From the NCBI GenBank assembly GCA_963664845.1, contig OY761615.1, positions 2,914,001 to 2,978,000 on the forward strand: a stretch of DNA of 64,000 nucleotides. The letters run 5' to 3'. Under the pieces are notes generated by a model. The model was not told the origin of the DNA and did not search any database. It saw only the letters and a list, made by a program, of their open reading frames with translations. This document shows positions 26,858 through 36,322 of this stretch, piece after piece (within the stretch, counting starts at the first letter, position 1; every line of letters starts with the position of its first letter). A program made the position numbers and the translations under genes. Source of the DNA: CAIYTF01 sp963664845 (lineage in GTDB: Bacteria; Bacteroidota; Ignavibacteria; Ignavibacteriales; Ignavibacteriaceae).

Positions 26858-29353
26858 ATGGACGATATGAAGAACTATGGTATTGGTTTTGGGAGCAATT
26901 GGTTTGATAATGATGCGGGTTTATCTGACAGGGATAAGCAAAAAGCGCGGTTTTTATGGGCTATCAACGTCAGCAGTATAGTTGTTATGATTCTGCTCGA
27001 AGTGGTTCGTATGCTTCAGGGGACACCGGTTAATAAAGCAGATATTATGTTTGTCCTCCTTTCTTCTGCTCTTTATCTCGTTTGTATCGTTTTGCGCAAG
27101 GGATGGCTCAATGCTTCTATCGTTTTGGTACTGTCTTTGACGTGGCTAACCTTTACCTTTTTATCGTATACGGGTGAGGGAATATATGATACCAGTATGC
27201 TCGTGTATCTTGTTGTTACTCTTATGGCAACTTTATTGGCTGACAAACGCGTTGTCGCATTTTTTACCTTTATGAGTATACTGAGTATCTGGGTACTTAT
27301 CTGGCTATATTCAACAAGGGCATTCGTACCGAAAACTGATTCTCCGACAGGGGTTGCCCGAGATCTGACGTTTCTGTTTATCCTTACTTCCACTATTATG
27401 CTCATTTATGCAAAAAATCAAAAAGAATCCATAAATAAAATTAAACATGAACTTTCTGAACGGCTCAAGGCAGAAGCCTCGCTGCGACTCAGTGAGAAAA
27501 AATACAGAAGTATCATTGAAAAAATGCAGGATGTCTACTATCGGGTTGATGCAAAAGGAAACCTTAGTATGATAAGCCCAAGCGGACTAAGTGTTTTGGG
27601 CTATGCTTCAGAGGCTGAACTTATCGGGAAACCAATTGTTGCCACTTTTTATTCTCATCCGGAAGACCGGACCGAGTTGGCTCACATTCTTGAAAAAGAG
27701 GGGAGGGTTTCCGGCTACGAGATCATGCTGAAGCGTAAAGACGGGTCACGCTTTCTTATCGCCACCAACACTCATTTGCTTTTTGGTGATGGCGGAGAAT
27801 ATCTTGGGTTTGAGGGCGTTTTCCGGGACATCACCGAATTGAAACAGGCCCAAAAAGCAACCGAGAGTTTTAAGGTGATTGTGGAAACAGTTCCTGATGC
27901 AATTTTCGTCATCAACAATGATGGGGAAATTGTTACAACAAATGAAGCTGCCTGTTTGCAACACGGCTATTCGCGCGACGAATTAACCGGCAAAAACATT
28001 GCGGAAATAGTTGCCCCCGCACATCGCTTCCGTGCGGAAGAAATAATTAGGGAGAAAGGCCTGTTTCCCCTGTTTTATGAAAGTGTGCACATCAGAAAAG
28101 ACGGTTCAGAGATTAATGTTGAAGTTGCAAGCAAGCGCATTAGTTGGCAGGATGATTTTTTCACACTTGGTGTCTGCAGGGATATTACCGAACGTAAAAA
28201 GGCCGAGGGGGAATTGAGAATTGCCAAAGAAAAAGCGGAAGAAATAAACAAAATCAAGAGCGTGTTTTTTGCCAACATGAGTCATGAATTGCGTACGCCT
28301 CTCATGGGAATACTGGGCTATGCAGATGTATTGGCTGATGGCTTGGTCAATACAGAGTTCAGGAGTATGGCCGAAACAATTACGAAGAGTGGTCACCGGC
28401 TGCTTAATACGTTGAAACATATTCTGGATATTTCAAAACTTGAAGTCGATAAGATAGTCCCTGTTATTGAGAACGTAGCAATTGAATCCGAAATTAAAGA
28501 TAGTATTCGCCTTTTTGAAGAAGCCATTTGGGCAAAAAATCTGTTTCTGAAGTTTGAAATGCATTCTGCTGCACAGGCAATTTTGGCTGACCGGCATTTG
28601 CTTTCTGATGTCCTTAATAATTTGTTGAACAATGCCATTAAATTCACTGATAAGGGTGGAATAACGATTTCCGTTGAGCAGAGCGAAAACATCATGCTCA
28701 TAAAGATCAGCGATACCGGCATAGGTATTTCTGAAAAGAATCTTGAGATTATTTTCGAGGAATTCCGGCAAGAGAGCGAAGGAATGGACCGGAGTTTTGA
28801 AGGAACCGGATTGGGCCTGACTATAGCACGGCGCTATGTGCATTTGATGAACGGGGAAATAAGTGTTACCAGCATCCACGGACAAGGGTCACAATTTGTG
28901 GTTGCGCTTCCCGTTGCAACCGATGGGCCTGCTTACAACAAGGTGCCGCAACCTGAAGTTCTCTCAACTGCTTGGAACGTTCGAAAGGGTGAGAAGAAAA
29001 CCCTGCTTCTGGTTGAAAATGATGAAGTGAACATTGATGTAATAGGTGCGTATCTTGAGGAATGGTATATATATCAGGTTGCAAGGAATGGTGTGGAGGC
29101 ACTGGAAAAAGCAACTGCTCAACAATTTGATGCATTATTGCTGGACATAAATCTGGGTAAAGGGTTAAACGGCATTCAGGTAATGCAGAAACTTAAGGCT
29201 GATGGGCTTTACCACGACACACCAATTATTGCCATGACCGCGTTTGCAATGGAAGGGGATAAGGAGGAGTTTATTTGCGCAGGCTGTACCCACTATATCG
29301 CTAAGCCTTTCATGAAGGATGAATTGTTGCGGCTGCTTGCTTCAGTTTTCTGA
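26858..29353 (+). CDS. hybrid sensor histidine kinase (membrane, 2 PAS, HisKA, HATPase, REC), first paralogue
   Basis: Membrane-bound two-component kinase with an attached receiver. About five or six membrane helices lie in residues 25-195. Two PAS domains follow: KKYRSIIEKMQDVYYRVDAKG onward and SFKVIVETVPDAIFVINNDG onward. The HisKA phospho-histidine is in FFANMSHELRTPL (residue ~476). The ATPase has NNLLNNAIKFTD, DTGIGI and GTGLGLTIA. The C-terminal receiver has the phospho-acceptor Asp in LLLDINLGKG (residue ~763), MTAFA and the lysine in AKPF. Its acidic pocket reads VENDE. GTG 26855 and ATG 26858 are adjacent starts. It is a paralogue of the next kinase; no output regulator is adjacent, so phosphotransfer to a distant protein is inferred. 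Confidence 0.93.
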   Translation: MDDMKNYGIGFGSNWFDNDAGLSDRDKQKARFLWAINVSSIVVMILLEVVRMLQGTPVNKADIMFVLLSSALYLVCIVLRKGWLNASIVLVLSLTWLTFTFLSYTGEGIYDTSMLVYLVVTLMATLLADKRVVAFFTFMSILSIWVLIWLYSTRAFVPKTDSPTGVARDLTFLFILTSTIMLIYAKNQKESINKIKHELSERLKAEASLRLSEKKYRSIIEKMQDVYYRVDAKGNLSMISPSGLSVLGYASEAELIGKPIVATFYSHPEDRTELAHILEKEGRVSGYEIMLKRKDGSRFLIATNTHLLFGDGGEYLGFEGVFRDITELKQAQKATESFKVIVETVPDAIFVINNDGEIVTTNEAACLQHGYSRDELTGKNIAEIVAPAHRFRAEEIIREKGLFPLFYESVHIRKDGSEINVEVASKRISWQDDFFTLGVCRDITERKKAEGELRIAKEKAEEINKIKSVFFANMSHELRTPLMGILGYADVLADGLVNTEFRSMAETITKSGHRLLNTLKHILDISKLEVDKIVPVIENVAIESEIKDSIRLFEEAIWAKNLFLKFEMHSAAQAILADRHLLSDVLNNLLNNAIKFTDKGGITISVEQSENIMLIKISDTGIGISEKNLEIIFEEFRQESEGMDRSFEGTGLGLTIARRYVHLMNGEISVTSIHGQGSQFVVALPVATDGPAYNKVPQPEVLSTAWNVRKGEKKTLLLVENDEVNIDVIGAYLEEWYIYQVARNGVEALEKATAQQFDALLLDINLGKGLNGIQVMQKLKADGLYHDTPIIAMTAFAMEGDKEEFICAGCTHYIAKPFMKDELLRLLASVF

Positions 29354-29757
29354 TGAGCAGAATACGGTAACGTCAAATAAATGGCTGAGGGACCAGCCTG
29401 TATGCAACTGGTTAAACCTGATGAACGCTCTTCACGGGATGATGCAGCAGTGTTAACGTGACGATCTATCCAAATAAACTTCTTTGCTTTTTCTTTTCAG
29501 ATGAGAAAATAGTAATATGTGTATGCCTCTGGTGAAAGGATGGTGCAGGTATTCAATTTTTACTCTTCAGGGAAGGCGCCAATATAACGGATACACCAGA
29601 ATAATCTAAACAAACAGACGCTGCCTGAGGTGAGCATTATCAATGGAAAAAAATAATCCACAAGGAACAATCTCATTATTGGTATATTGCAACTTCGGAA
29701 AAATTTCGTTTGCGTCAACGTATTGTCTTCCCCTTTTTGTAATGTTCCGGATAGGTT
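29354..29757. other. intergenic, no gene recognised
   Basis: About 400 bases separate the two tandem kinases, long enough for an independent promoter for the second. No reading frame, hairpin terminator or repeat is convincing. Confidence 0.4.
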
Positions 29758-32664
29758 ATGCTGCATCTTCTCAGAAATTTTTTGCATTATCGAAGTTCCA
29801 AACAGATTGACTGTTCTGATTTATCCAACAGAGAAGCACAACGAGCCAGTTTTTTGTGGACTATTAATATCAGCAGTATTTTGATTTTGGTTTTGCTTGA
29901 ATTGGGGAGGCTGCTCCAGGGTGTGCAGTTCAATAAAACAGATATCATGCTCGTGCTGTTGGTGCTTGCACTCTATGCGTCCTGTTTCTCTTTGCGCAAA
30001 GGATGGGTAAAGCAATCAATAATGTTGGTACTGTCTGTTGGTTGGGTGGCGTTTACCATACTTGCGCTGTTTGGAGAAGGAATTTATGACCCTGCCTCAA
30101 TGGGCTATTTTATCATAATTTTAATGGCAACGCTGCTCACCGATAAAAAGGTCATTCTGTCATTTGCCATCCTCAGTATTGCCAGTTTCTGGCTGCTTGC
30201 TTACTTTTATTCCACTCACTTAATTCTTGCATTCCCCGATTCACCATTTGGTGTGGCAAGGGATTTCACCTGTGTGTTTTTAATGATTTCTGCACTTACC
30301 CTGATGTATTCCCGCACCCAAAATGAGTCACTGATTAAAGTGAAGCACGAACTGGAAGAGCGGCTTAAAACCGAAGCATCGCTTCGCTTGAGCGAAGTGA
30401 AATACCGGGACATTATTGAAAACATGCAGGATGTATACTATCGCGGCGACGCATCCGGAAAGCTCAATATGATAAGCCCCAGTGGTGTTACGCTGTTGGG
30501 ATATTCCTGCCAGGAGGAAATGATTGACAAACCCATTGCCCAGACCTTCTATTGCAGGCCGGATGATCGCAAACAGCTTGAAGATATGCTTAGTCGTAAG
30601 GGAAATGTAGTCAATCATGAAGTCGAGCTTAAACGCAAAAATGGTTCTCCCGTTTCCGTAGCAACTACAACTCATCTGCTTTTTGGTCAGGATGGAGAGT
30701 ATCTGGGTTTTGAGGGAGTCTTTCGGGATATTACGGCACTAAAGAAAGCTGAACGGACTATCAGGGAAAACGAAGAACGATTCCGCAGCATAGTTGAAAC
30801 TGTTCCCGATGCCATTTTTATATCGGGTAAAAGTGGAAGAATAATTATTGCAAATGAAGCGGCTGCAACGCAAACGGGCTATACCGTTGAAGAATTGTCC
30901 CGGCTCAACGTTATGGATCTAGTGGCCCCCTGTTTTCGGCTCCATACCAAATCCCGCATTCTGGAATTACGGGACGAACCACTGTTTTATGAAAGTATAC
31001 ATCTTGCAAAAAATGGCACTGAAGTCAATGTTGAAGTTGCCGTGAAACAACTTCATTGGCAGGGCCGGCATTTTATACTCTGTGTCAGCAGGGATATTTC
31101 CGAAAGAAAAGAAGCACACCAAAAGCTTGAAAAATCGGAACGTACTTACCGGCAATCCATTGAAGCGATAGGTGGGGTTCCTTATGTGAGTGAGCTTTGT
31201 TCCGGGAAATTTACGTTTATTGGCGATGGGATAGAAAAGCTAACAGGCTTTCCTGTGCAGGAGATATCGCTGGCGCTAATACGCTCATTGGTTCAGCAAG
31301 CGGTTCCACTGGGCGATTTGAGCGGGCTCTCTTTAGCTGAAGCAACTGAAAAGGCAATGTCCGGCGAGTTATCTGTTTGGAATTGCGACCTTCTTATTAC
31401 TACCAAACAGGGTGAGCCGCGTTGGATATCCGATTCTGCTGTTCTGGTGAAAGGCGAGCAGGGCAGACAAAATGCAATTGGGATATTGCAGGATATTACC
31501 GGCCGCAAAAAAGCAGAGGAAGAACTGCTGCTCGCAAAAGAGCAGGCGGAAGAGATCAACAAAATCAAGAGTGTGTTTTTTGCCAATATGAGTCATGAGC
31601 TGCGCACACCCCTCATGGGGATGCTGGGATACGCCAATGTCCTGGCAACCGATTTAACAGATCCGGAGTTTAAAAGCATGGCGGATACCATTAAAAAAAG
31701 TGGTGCACGCCTTTTGGATACTTCGAAGCAGATACTTGATATTACAAAGCTCGAAGTTGATAAAGTTATTCCGGTTATTGAGCAGGTGAATGTTGTTGAA
31801 GCCATCAGCGCCGGTATTAAACTTTTTGAGGAAAGCGCCTGGATGAAAGGGCTTTATCTCAAAGCGGAAATTCATTGCGGGGAGTGCCTTATTTTGGCAG
31901 ACCGCCACTTGTTTTCCGACGTGCTGAATAATTTGCTGAACAATGCCATTAAATTCACTGCTGAAGGTGGAGTGACCGTAACTGCACGACAGAGGCACCA
32001 TAAAATTTATATTGAAATTGAAGATACCGGAATTGGCATTTCGGAAAAAAATCTCGGGATAATTTTCGAAGAGTTCAGACAGGAAAGTGAAGGCATGAGC
32101 CGGAGTTTTGAAGGAACCGGATTAGGCCTCACTATTGCAAAAAAATATATACAGTTGATGCATGGGGAGATAACCGTTTCCAGCGTCTTTGGAAAGGGAT
32201 CACAATTTACGGTTATATTCCCAATGGTTACTGACTTCTTCCCATTGGGCAAGATAAATCGCTCCGGATCGCACCCAAATGTATTGCAACAACATGCTCC
32301 AGCCGGGAAAAAACTGCTCCTCGTTGAAAATGATGAAGTGAATATCAGTGTGATCGCCAAGTTTTTGGAAAAGCATTACGAACTTGAAGTTGCCGTCAAT
32401 GGAGAGGAAGCTCTGGAAAAGATTGCAGAACAACCGTATGATGCAATATTGCTTGATATAAACTTGGGGAATGGGCCAAGCGGAATACAGGTCATGCAAA
32501 AAGCAAAGGGAGATGGATTCTGCAGAAACACTCCTGTGATAGCAATGACCGCATTTGCTATGGATGGGGACAGAGAAGAGTTCCTGCGTGCCGGATGTAC
32601 GCATTATATCGCAAAGCCATTCCAAAAGAATGAATTACTTGAGCTGCTGGTTTCAGTGTTCTGA
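29758..32664 (+). CDS. hybrid sensor histidine kinase (membrane, 3 PAS, HisKA, HATPase, REC), second paralogue
   Basis: A 968-residue paralogue of the preceding kinase. Membrane helices occupy about residues 35-190 with nearly the same loops (FGEGIYDPASMGYFIIILMATLL against YTGEGIYDTSMLVYLVVTLMATLL-type sequence). PAS 1 and PAS 2 are homologous to those of the first kinase. A third PAS-like domain of ~120 residues (QSIEAIGGVPYVSELCSGK ... GILQDITGRKKAEE) is inserted before HisKA. The phospho-histidine is residue ~613 (ANMSHELRTPLMG). HATPase motifs DTGIGI and GTGLGLTIA and the receiver Asp ~900 (LLDINLGNG) are intact. The tandem arrangement points to duplication followed by gain or loss of one PAS domain. 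Confidence 0.93.
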   Translation: MLHLLRNFLHYRSSKQIDCSDLSNREAQRASFLWTINISSILILVLLELGRLLQGVQFNKTDIMLVLLVLALYASCFSLRKGWVKQSIMLVLSVGWVAFTILALFGEGIYDPASMGYFIIILMATLLTDKKVILSFAILSIASFWLLAYFYSTHLILAFPDSPFGVARDFTCVFLMISALTLMYSRTQNESLIKVKHELEERLKTEASLRLSEVKYRDIIENMQDVYYRGDASGKLNMISPSGVTLLGYSCQEEMIDKPIAQTFYCRPDDRKQLEDMLSRKGNVVNHEVELKRKNGSPVSVATTTHLLFGQDGEYLGFEGVFRDITALKKAERTIRENEERFRSIVETVPDAIFISGKSGRIIIANEAAATQTGYTVEELSRLNVMDLVAPCFRLHTKSRILELRDEPLFYESIHLAKNGTEVNVEVAVKQLHWQGRHFILCVSRDISERKEAHQKLEKSERTYRQSIEAIGGVPYVSELCSGKFTFIGDGIEKLTGFPVQEISLALIRSLVQQAVPLGDLSGLSLAEATEKAMSGELSVWNCDLLITTKQGEPRWISDSAVLVKGEQGRQNAIGILQDITGRKKAEEELLLAKEQAEEINKIKSVFFANMSHELRTPLMGMLGYANVLATDLTDPEFKSMADTIKKSGARLLDTSKQILDITKLEVDKVIPVIEQVNVVEAISAGIKLFEESAWMKGLYLKAEIHCGECLILADRHLFSDVLNNLLNNAIKFTAEGGVTVTARQRHHKIYIEIEDTGIGISEKNLGIIFEEFRQESEGMSRSFEGTGLGLTIAKKYIQLMHGEITVSSVFGKGSQFTVIFPMVTDFFPLGKINRSGSHPNVLQQHAPAGKKLLLVENDEVNISVIAKFLEKHYELEVAVNGEEALEKIAEQPYDAILLDINLGNGPSGIQVMQKAKGDGFCRNTPVIAMTAFAMDGDREEFLRAGCTHYIAKPFQKNELLELLVSVF

Positions 32665-32719
32665 AAACGCTGCCGCCAGATGGGACGGTTGAGCAATTTT
32701 GCCAATTTGCCGTGTTTGA

Positions 32720-32735
32720 CATCGACCGGTCGATG
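32720..32735. repeat. perfect 16-bp palindrome between convergent genes
   Basis: CATCGACCGGTCGATG is a perfect palindrome, 55 bases after the second kinase stop and followed by GTTTTCG. It may form a weak terminator hairpin with a CCGG loop; otherwise its role is unknown. Confidence 0.4.
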
Positions 32736-32856
32736 GTTTTCGTATAGCTAAAAAAAAAGTATTTACATGCCCCGCTTACGAAGGGCCTCCTTGCGTACCT
32801 GGGGCAATCTCCATACTGGAGTTTATTGACAAGCCGAACAATTCACTTCCTGGGTT

Positions 32857-33405
32857 TCAAAAAACATCCCCGAGTGTAAAGCTCAGCTTCTCATCCCTTA
32901 TGGCAAGATCAACCACTCCTTCAAGATCACCATGTGCTTCAACAATTGCCAGTTCGTTGTGTTCAAGGTTTATGACACAAATTCCTTCAGCACGCTCCTC
33001 ACTGTCCATATCCACGAAAAGGAGTGTCAGCTTACCGGGTTCATAATTTTTTATGGTATATTGCCAGCCATGGTCTTCCATGCATTGAATTATCTTCCTA
33101 AAATCCCGGTTTGATTTTCCTCCTTTTGCATGGCTGTTCAGTTTATATATCCCCACCTGCACATCTGAAATCTTTCCCAGCATTTCTGCATCCACATCAT
33201 CATCGCCCGACAATGTTATTACTCCATGAAGCATCGAGAGGCTGACAGAGCCAAGACTGAATTCGGTCTTTTTCACATAGTGCCTGTCCATACTGTCAAG
33301 AACTATCTTTTTCAGGTCGGAAAACTCATCCGAAACACCAAAACAACCGGTGATAGAAAATGACACAGCTGCAAGAACAATTATGAGCAAGTAGTTGGTT
33401 TTCAT
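32857..33405 (-). CDS. lipoprotein of the ECF-sigma / DUF4252 operon
   Basis: Small exported lipoprotein, last gene of the sigma-factor operon. The start at 33405 is chosen because it opens a lipoprotein signal (MKTNYLLIIVLAAVSFS) with lipobox SITGC; a longer in-frame start at 33456 would add a basic tail and overlap the previous gene. The mature ~160 residues resemble a second, divergent DUF4252-like domain (SDEFSDLKKIVLDSMDR ... LEGVVDLAIRDEKLSF) by layout, but I am not certain. Ten bases separate it from the upstream DUF4252 gene. Envelope-stress or surface-sensing roles are inferred only from the operon. Confidence 0.72.
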   Translation of the reverse strand: MKTNYLLIIVLAAVSFSITGCFGVSDEFSDLKKIVLDSMDRHYVKKTEFSLGSVSLSMLHGVITLSGDDDVDAEMLGKISDVQVGIYKLNSHAKGGKSNRDFRKIIQCMEDHGWQYTIKNYEPGKLTLLFVDMDSEERAEGICVINLEHNELAIVEAHGDLEGVVDLAIRDEKLSFTLGDVF

Positions 33406-33415
33406 CGTCGATGCT

Positions 33416-33991
33416 CTACTTTTTGGTTTTTTCTTTTGGCTTTTTATAGGCATCACCCAGACCGGGTATATCGAATTTTTCGGAAAGCTGCCCTATTTTA
33501 TCCATGTCGATGTTTCCCATGATGTTGACGAACACGGCTTCCTTGTTGTTCGTATAGGACATGACCACAAGACCACATACCCTGTTGTCACCCAGTGTCT
33601 TGATGTAAATGTCCGCGGATTCACCCTTGCTTTTATGTCTGACGATCTTATCCCAGTTTTTGCTTATAAGTTCTTTTTCGAGTCCCAAAATTTTGTTTTT
33701 GATCTTTGCATCATTTTTTGCTTCAATTTCAAATCTGTTCACCCGCACCAGTTTAAGATCACCAATAAGACTTGAAAGATTCTGATCCTCTTTGCTGGTC
33801 ATCTTGGCAACCATTTTTAACAGATGCTCTTCGAGATAGACTTCTGTTCCTGAATCTTCAGATTCAAACGATGAAAGATCACCATAATCAAAATAGCCCG
33901 GTTCTTTTGAGTAGTCTTTTTTCTGTGCATTGAGCACCAGAAGAGAGCCGGCAAAAATAATGAATAGAAAAATCTTAATTAACGCTTTCAT
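33416..33991 (-). CDS. DUF4252 exported protein
   Basis: A 191-residue secreted protein with a signal peptide (MKALIKIFLFIIFAGSLLVLNAQ). The body has the alternating helix/strand pattern of DUF4252 (PF14060): LLKMVAKMTSKEDQNLSSLIGDLKLVRV, ISKNWDKIVRHKSKGESADIYIK and VFVNIMGNIDMDKIGQLSEKF. DUF4252 genes commonly sit behind ECF sigma/anti-sigma pairs in Bacteroidota, as here. Its start overlaps the anti-sigma gene by 17 bases, so translational coupling is likely. Molecular function of the family is not established. Confidence 0.82.
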   Translation of the reverse strand: MKALIKIFLFIIFAGSLLVLNAQKKDYSKEPGYFDYGDLSSFESEDSGTEVYLEEHLLKMVAKMTSKEDQNLSSLIGDLKLVRVNRFEIEAKNDAKIKNKILGLEKELISKNWDKIVRHKSKGESADIYIKTLGDNRVCGLVVMSYTNNKEAVFVNIMGNIDMDKIGQLSEKFDIPGLGDAYKKPKEKTKK

Positions 33992-34529
33992 ACTTTTTTC
34001 CTTCTTTGAATAATTGATTTACCGTTTGCATGCTTTGATGAATGGGTAAGCCTATTTTTTCACCAAGAATGTCATTCTTCAGAGCATGGCTTGAAGTGCC
34101 GATCACGCGCCCAACAATGGCAAGTGCTTCCCGGGTTTGTTTGTCAGCCAGTTCTACCTGCTGTTCCGTATATCCTTCATAATCCGGCTGCGGTTCTTTT
34201 CTCAGGACAAAGACAACCAGAAATACCGCAGTTGCTAACCCTGCTCCCAACAAAGCCAGGTGCCCGGAGAATCGTACCGAATTACGGGGTTTTGTTTTGC
34301 TTTTCACCTGCCCTGTGTTATCCATTTCAATCCGGAGTTTTTCAAGTGACTGGTCAGGAAACCTATCGGGTTTTATTTTGTGAACCCTTCTGGCTGTTGA
34401 GTAATATGTATCCCAAATAGAGCTTGCTTCGGCATTGTTTTTTCTTATCCAATAGATTTTTATTTTTTCGAACAAACCTGCATCACCATAGGCGGCAGCA
34501 ATAATTCTTTCTTTCAGTTTTTCGTTCAT
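33975..34529 (-). CDS. single-pass membrane anti-sigma factor (putative)
   Basis: A 184-residue protein with a cytoplasmic N-terminal domain (~90 residues), one membrane helix (HLALLGAGLATAVFLVVFVL, residues 89-108) and a ~75-residue periplasmic tail. It overlaps the ECF sigma gene by 4 bases, the classical position and topology of an anti-sigma factor. The cytoplasmic part lacks the HxxxCxxC zinc motif, so it is not a ZAS-type anti-sigma. Assignment is by topology and context. Confidence 0.72.
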   Translation of the reverse strand: MNEKLKERIIAAAYGDAGLFEKIKIYWIRKNNAEASSIWDTYYSTARRVHKIKPDRFPDQSLEKLRIEMDNTGQVKSKTKPRNSVRFSGHLALLGAGLATAVFLVVFVLRKEPQPDYEGYTEQQVELADKQTREALAIVGRVIGTSSHALKNDILGEKIGLPIHQSMQTVNQLFKEGKKYESVN

Positions 34530-35056
34530 GTTCTTCCACCTTCCGGTGCATATTTCTGTAACTCAATCTGCAATTTGATCCTTGCCCGCATTAGATAAAC
34601 CTTCACACTGTTCACCGGCATATTCAGGGTTTCACTTATTTCAACATATTTCAGTCCCTGTATCTCGTAAAGGACAAAAACACTTCGCAGGTTCTCCGGC
34701 AGTTTTTCTATGGCAGTCCGGACCGTCTCGCCTAAAAGCCGGGTGTCAGTATTCTGAGATGGGTCACTTTCGGGAGTCTCATCGGCAATGGTTTCTTCAA
34801 GTTCCGCGTTGCACTCATACTCCCGGTTCTGCATGCGGGCTCTTTTTCTCAGGCAGTCAATGCAGAGGTTATGTGTGGTTTTCATGATCCAGGTCCTGGC
34901 AGCTCCAATGTTGAACCTGTCATCATGCTTCCAGATGCGGATAAGCACTTCCTGGGTGACATCATCCGCATCCATTCTGTTTTTCAGCATATAGAGCGCA
35001 TAGCTGTAAATGCTGTTTTTATACTGCTTGATCAGTAACCAGTAGAATACTGCCAT
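34526..35056 (-). CDS. ECF-family RNA polymerase sigma factor
   Basis: A 176-residue sigma-70-like factor with only regions 2 and 4. Region 2 is seen as YSYALYMLKNRMDADDVTQEVLIRIWKHDDRF and TWIMKTTHNLCIDCLRKRAR, where the D-A-D-D-V-T-Q-E-V core binds polymerase and opens the -10. Region 4 is ETVRTAIEKLPENLRSVFVLYEIQGLKYVEIS with the helix-turn-helix near NMPVNSVKVYLMRAR. It heads the operon sigma, anti-sigma, DUF4252, lipoprotein. A candidate ECF promoter lies at 35081-35107, suggesting autoregulation. Confidence 0.93.
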   Translation of the reverse strand: MAVFYWLLIKQYKNSIYSYALYMLKNRMDADDVTQEVLIRIWKHDDRFNIGAARTWIMKTTHNLCIDCLRKRARMQNREYECNAELEETIADETPESDPSQNTDTRLLGETVRTAIEKLPENLRSVFVLYEIQGLKYVEISETLNMPVNSVKVYLMRARIKLQIELQKYAPEGGRT

Positions 35057-35080
35057 GTTTATTTGTTTTGTTACTAAAAA

Positions 35081-35107
35081 GACGAAATGCTGCCCGTAAA
35101 TGTTACA
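35081..35107 (-). promoter_or_regulatory. candidate autoregulated ECF promoter
   Basis: Read on the minus strand: TGTAACA, with the GTAAC core at 35106-35102, then a 17-base spacer and CGTC (35084-35081). The -10 CGTC is 24 bases upstream of the sigma-factor ATG. The GTAAC-N17-CGTC pattern fits ECF-type promoters (AAC in the -35, CGTC in the -10). Function is inference. Confidence 0.55.
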
Positions 35108-35471
35108 AAAATCTTTTGCGTATCCAATTTGGCCGAATAGTGAATTTAATGTGATATCTGTCTGTTGGCGTATTATTGGCTTTCTTCAGGCACCCTTTTC
35201 CCTTAGCCGGGCGCGAATAAATGATACATCCATGTTCCTGGGGAAACAAGTATATTATCTGTGCTATACTACGGTTTCACATGAGGAATTACTTTTATAG
35301 GTTGGAAAAATCTTGATAAATACATTAACCGGAAATGGATTCTGCAGGGATGGGGCGGCGGTGCATTTGGTGGTTTTCGAGAGTCACTTACCACTTTATC
35401 ATAAGACTGCCTTCTTAAAATTCATAAGATGAAAGAACTCAGGTCAAAACAGCCTGATATGGCTTACCTCA
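35108..35471. other. intergenic, no gene recognised
   Basis: About 360 bases between the ECF operon promoter and the HAD phosphatase stop. A forward frame of 66 codons (35100-35300) has no domain or start context and is not supported. Confidence 0.4.
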
Positions 35472-36110
35472 CTATATCAAATCGAGTATTTCGGAAATAT
35501 TTTTAATGATATGATCCGGGTTTTCAGACTCTAAAAATTCACGGGTACGGTAGCCATATTCACAGGCGCAGGTACGTATTCCGGCATTCTTTCCGCAGCG
35601 AATGTCAAATTCTGTATCTCCCACCATGATTGTCGCTTCTTTGGACATACTAAGCTTTTCCACAATATATAGCAACGGTGCCGGATCCGGCTTTACCTTC
35701 AGCTCGGGGTGGCGACCCATGATAAATGAAAAATAGTCGGTGAGTCCGAAATATTCAATAATCCGCTCAGCCTGATCCTGTCCTTTGGTGGTGAGCAGGG
35801 CAATGCTGATTTGTCTTTGATGCAGTTTTTTGATGGTTTCGCTCACGCCGGGGTAGAGAGTGGAAGAGCTCATGTAGGCAAAGTAGTATTCTTTATATAC
35901 TTCAATGAAATATTCAAAGTCTTCGACAAAGATATTAAATTCCTGAAAAATATCCTGGAAATGTGCGCCGATGCGCTGATCCAGGTCTTCTCTGGTTAAT
36001 TCATAATCTATTCCCAGTTTGGTAAGTGCTTGTGTCGTGGCGTCATAAATTGTCTGGCTGGAATCTACAAGTGTTCCGTCAAGATCAAATACTGCGAGTT
36101 TTGTGTTCAT
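35472..36110 (-). CDS. HAD-superfamily phosphatase, phosphoglycolate-phosphatase-like
   Basis: Haloacid-dehalogenase hydrolase of subfamily IA. The start at 36110 places motif I at the N-terminus, FDLDGTLVDSS, as is normal; a longer ORF to 36146 is less likely. Motif II is the threonine in ALLTTKGQDQ, motif III the lysine near LKVKPDPAPL, and motif IV GDTEFDIRCGKNAG. A helical cap domain (residues ~15-90) lies between motifs I and II. About 212 residues, close to Gph/PpaX enzymes. The exact substrate cannot be told from sequence; phosphoglycolate or pyrophosphate are family possibilities. Confidence 0.85.
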   Translation of the reverse strand: MNTKLAVFDLDGTLVDSSQTIYDATTQALTKLGIDYELTREDLDQRIGAHFQDIFQEFNIFVEDFEYFIEVYKEYYFAYMSSSTLYPGVSETIKKLHQRQISIALLTTKGQDQAERIIEYFGLTDYFSFIMGRHPELKVKPDPAPLLYIVEKLSMSKEATIMVGDTEFDIRCGKNAGIRTCACEYGYRTREFLESENPDHIIKNISEILDLI

Positions 36111-36322
36111 ACGTAGCTTCAGTTGTATAATAAAATTCAACCACACTGTTGGAATTCACTAACCCATCCACACAGTTGTTCGGCAAAAATAGCGGGGAAA
36201 TATAAGGAAACCATTTATAAAAGCTGATACCGGGGGAAGTGTTTTTTGCGTGACAGGGCATTTCAAAAGCTCCCGGATCTGCCACCGCAAGAAGCTTGTT
36301 ACGAAGTGCATCATCCTGTACG

